Source: Smittium mucronatum (taxonomy: Eukaryota; Kickxellomycota; Harpellomycetes; Harpellales; Legeriomycetaceae). Taken from it: a stretch of DNA of 31,701 bases. Below the pieces are notes generated by a model. The model did no database searches and was not told where the DNA came from. It saw only the letters and a list, made by a program, of their open reading frames with translations. The translations under genes and the position numbers were made by a program. Of the stretch, positions 30,044-31,701 are shown piece by piece; within the stretch, counting starts at the first letter, position 1, and each line of letters starts with the position of its first letter. The stretch spans positions 29,713 through 61,413 of the forward strand of contig LSSL01000077.1 of NCBI GenBank assembly GCA_001953115.1, read 5' to 3'.

Positions 30044-30309
30044 AAGGCACCTAATAATATTCCGGAATAAAAGGATGTTTCAAAATATTCGGATATTCAC
30101 GAATATATATTAGAATTTCTAATAAATAAAAAATTTATTACTATTTTGGAATAGGTGATCACTTTTCGAGATTATCATCGAATATTAGAGTTTGTGTTAA
30201 AAATAAGAATATTACGTTATATTTTTGTTTAAAGTGAAACATTATAAAAATAATTTTTATTAAATAATTTTAAACGAGAATGAATCACTGTGCGGTTATT
30301 TTAAATTAA
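30044..30309. other. AT-rich spacer between the MULE and the hAT remnant
   Basis: Nothing recognised. It could contain the 3' non-coding end of the hAT element, but its terminal inverted repeat cannot be picked out. Confidence 0.35.
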
Positions 30310-31701
30310 AGAATTTAAGCACTGTATTCCTCTAATAGTGTCAGGACTGAGCGATCCCATGAATTCAGCAACTTTTTGTTTGCCTCTTGAAAAAAGAACT
30401 TTCAGACTCGGTTGATTTTCCGGGTATCGCACGATAATCGAGTGCCATTCTAGATAAATAAGGAAATTCGCTCTGAGTTGATTTCCACATCACTAGTACC
30501 TCAGTTTCCTGCGGCGAGACTGGCTGGTAACAATGTGCGCGAAGCTAATTGGCAGTCTTAGTCATTTTCTTTTAAAAAGTATGCTTTTAATTTTTTCTTT
30601 CTCGGATGATTCCTGAATATCTGTGATGTTTGATTCTTTCTGTTACTTTGGGCTATATTTTAAGAGATACACGTAGTTGGCTTTCTGGGAGATGACTGCA
30701 GTGCTTAGGAATTCGGTATCCTTCTCCCAACTAATAAAATACTCCAGGAGAAACCTTGGATCTAAAATGGTGCTATTTTTGCTGATAAGCTTGTTAAATC
30801 ATAATATTTTTGAATTTTTTCTCTGCAGTGTGAAATTGCTTATATGTATTGAAGATCATCTCTTAAAATTTTACTGCTTTCCAAAACTGTATTTTCATAA
30901 GTTTAAAAATAATCATTTAATCCCAACTTTATTTTGGACTTTTGGGGATCATTGCGAGTATTTTCGCAAATAAATTTATTTTAAATACCCTTAAAATTCG
31001 ATTTCTCAGAATTTATAAATTCTTCTGATCTCACTTTTGAAAAATTGGCAGTAAAATTTAACAAAGAACAATATAATAGAACCACAGTTGAAAAAGTGGG
31101 TTGAGAATTAGATGAATCAATTAGGGGTTTCTCCTTAAAAACAGAAAGGAAATTATAGCACTTTTTCAGTGTATTTCAGTCATAGTCTGTCGCTATTTTT
31201 TTTTTTCGTTTTCAATGTTTAGAGACATGCTTGAGAGTGATATTTTAGGAAATATAGCTCTTTACAGCACCTCAGCGTTGATTACACCTTGTGGGAACGT
31301 CTATGATTGGCCTGAAAATTCAGCCGGCTCTTTAGGATCCTTGCGCAGTAATTCTAAATTATAAAGCCTTTATGCGAAAGTCTTATTGAGCGAAATAAAT
31401 CTCTAATATCAGAAATATTATTTTTTATTTGACTAAGGAAGGATTGAACTGTCAAATTAACAATGTAATCAAAGCATCAGAAGTGGTTTCTATGATCGTA
31501 TGATGAATTTATTTCCTCACAGTTCTTGATGAAAGACGAGTCATTTGAAGAGTTATCTAAGATAATACCTAACATCTTAAATGAAAGATTAAAGCCCTTT
31601 AAAACCGAGTGTGGGAATTTTGAGATATATTCTCAGCAGTGCTTCCCGTATATGGTCACGAAATCAAGAAGTATGGAGCAGAGCCTAAAAAAAGAATCAA
31701 T
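30310..31701 (-). pseudogene. Degenerate hAT-family transposase, C-terminal part, runs off the window
   Basis: On the minus strand from the right edge: a FDYIVNLTVQSF-like segment near 31450, then IRDLFRSIRLSHKGFIILEL near 31400-31350, resembling the hAT core (..LNL.. and (V/I)R-x-(L/F)-(V/R)-x-(I)R-x-S). LDPRFLLEYFISWEK lies near 30750, the LDPR(x)KL-type block. VMWKSTQSEFPYLSRMALDY and then AIPGKSTESES near 30490-30400 are the C-terminal dimerisation block, where families have FP-x-LS-x-MA-x-DYLAIP-x-(T)S-x-x-SER. LSPDTIRGIQCLNSL near 30340 is the closing (S)P-x-x-(I)-x-x-LxCLKSW-like block. The frame changes between blocks and stops are present. The start lies beyond the window. Confidence 0.85.

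Noticed and set aside
30677..30973. 98-codon plus-strand open frame
   Set aside because: Complement of the hAT transposase remnant (LDPRF block on the minus strand).

Overview
This is AT-rich eukaryotic nuclear DNA. Four host genes sit as a small island (about 12.8-21.4 kb) inside a landscape of decayed transposable elements. The eukaryotic calls rest on GT-AG introns, two mitochondrial-type proteins and two large intron-less hexose-transporter-like genes. The element mix (Ty3/gypsy, DIRS, Tc1/mariner, MULE, hAT) and the compact genes would suit an AT-rich, possibly early-diverging, fungus. That is an inference, since no rRNA or other phylogenetic marker is present and other eukaryotes are not excluded.

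Layout. 1-4860: minus-strand remnant of a Ty3/gypsy retrotransposon (gypsy-B) with a cut-off LTR-like end at the window start. 5396-12237: a second minus-strand Ty3/gypsy element (gypsy-A) with both LTRs, a primer-binding site and a 4-bp target duplication. Its 3' LTR is split by an 1819-bp Tc1/mariner element (5591-7409) with 70-bp inverted ends and a TA duplication. 12816-14008: a four-exon gene for the mitochondrial Fe-S co-chaperone HscB/Jac1. 14302-15228, convergent with it: a probable TMEM70-family mitochondrial inner-membrane protein. 15636-17219 and 19834-21423: two tandem, same-strand paralogous sugar-porter (GLUT-like) MFS transporters, separated by 2.6 kb that holds a long inverted repeat. 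22383-22898: a probable solo LTR related to the fragment at 1-83. 23365-26920: a decayed DIRS-type (tyrosine-recombinase) retrotransposon. 27114-30043: a decayed Mutator-like (MULE) DNA transposon with about 87-bp inverted ends. 30310-31701: the C-terminal part of a decayed hAT transposase on the minus strand, running off the window.

The host genes form no visible pathway. HscB/Jac1 (Fe-S cluster transfer) and the TMEM70-like protein (respiratory complex assembly in known family members) both point to a respiring mitochondrion. The transporter pair suggests a local duplication of sugar-uptake capacity. All element reading frames seen carry stops, frameshifts or lost catalytic residues, so none looks autonomous. 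I see no prokaryotic-type system, CRISPR array or obvious novel multigene system. The most informative structures are the nested insertion, the multi-class element remnants, the inverted repeat between the transporters and the in-frame minisatellite in one of them.
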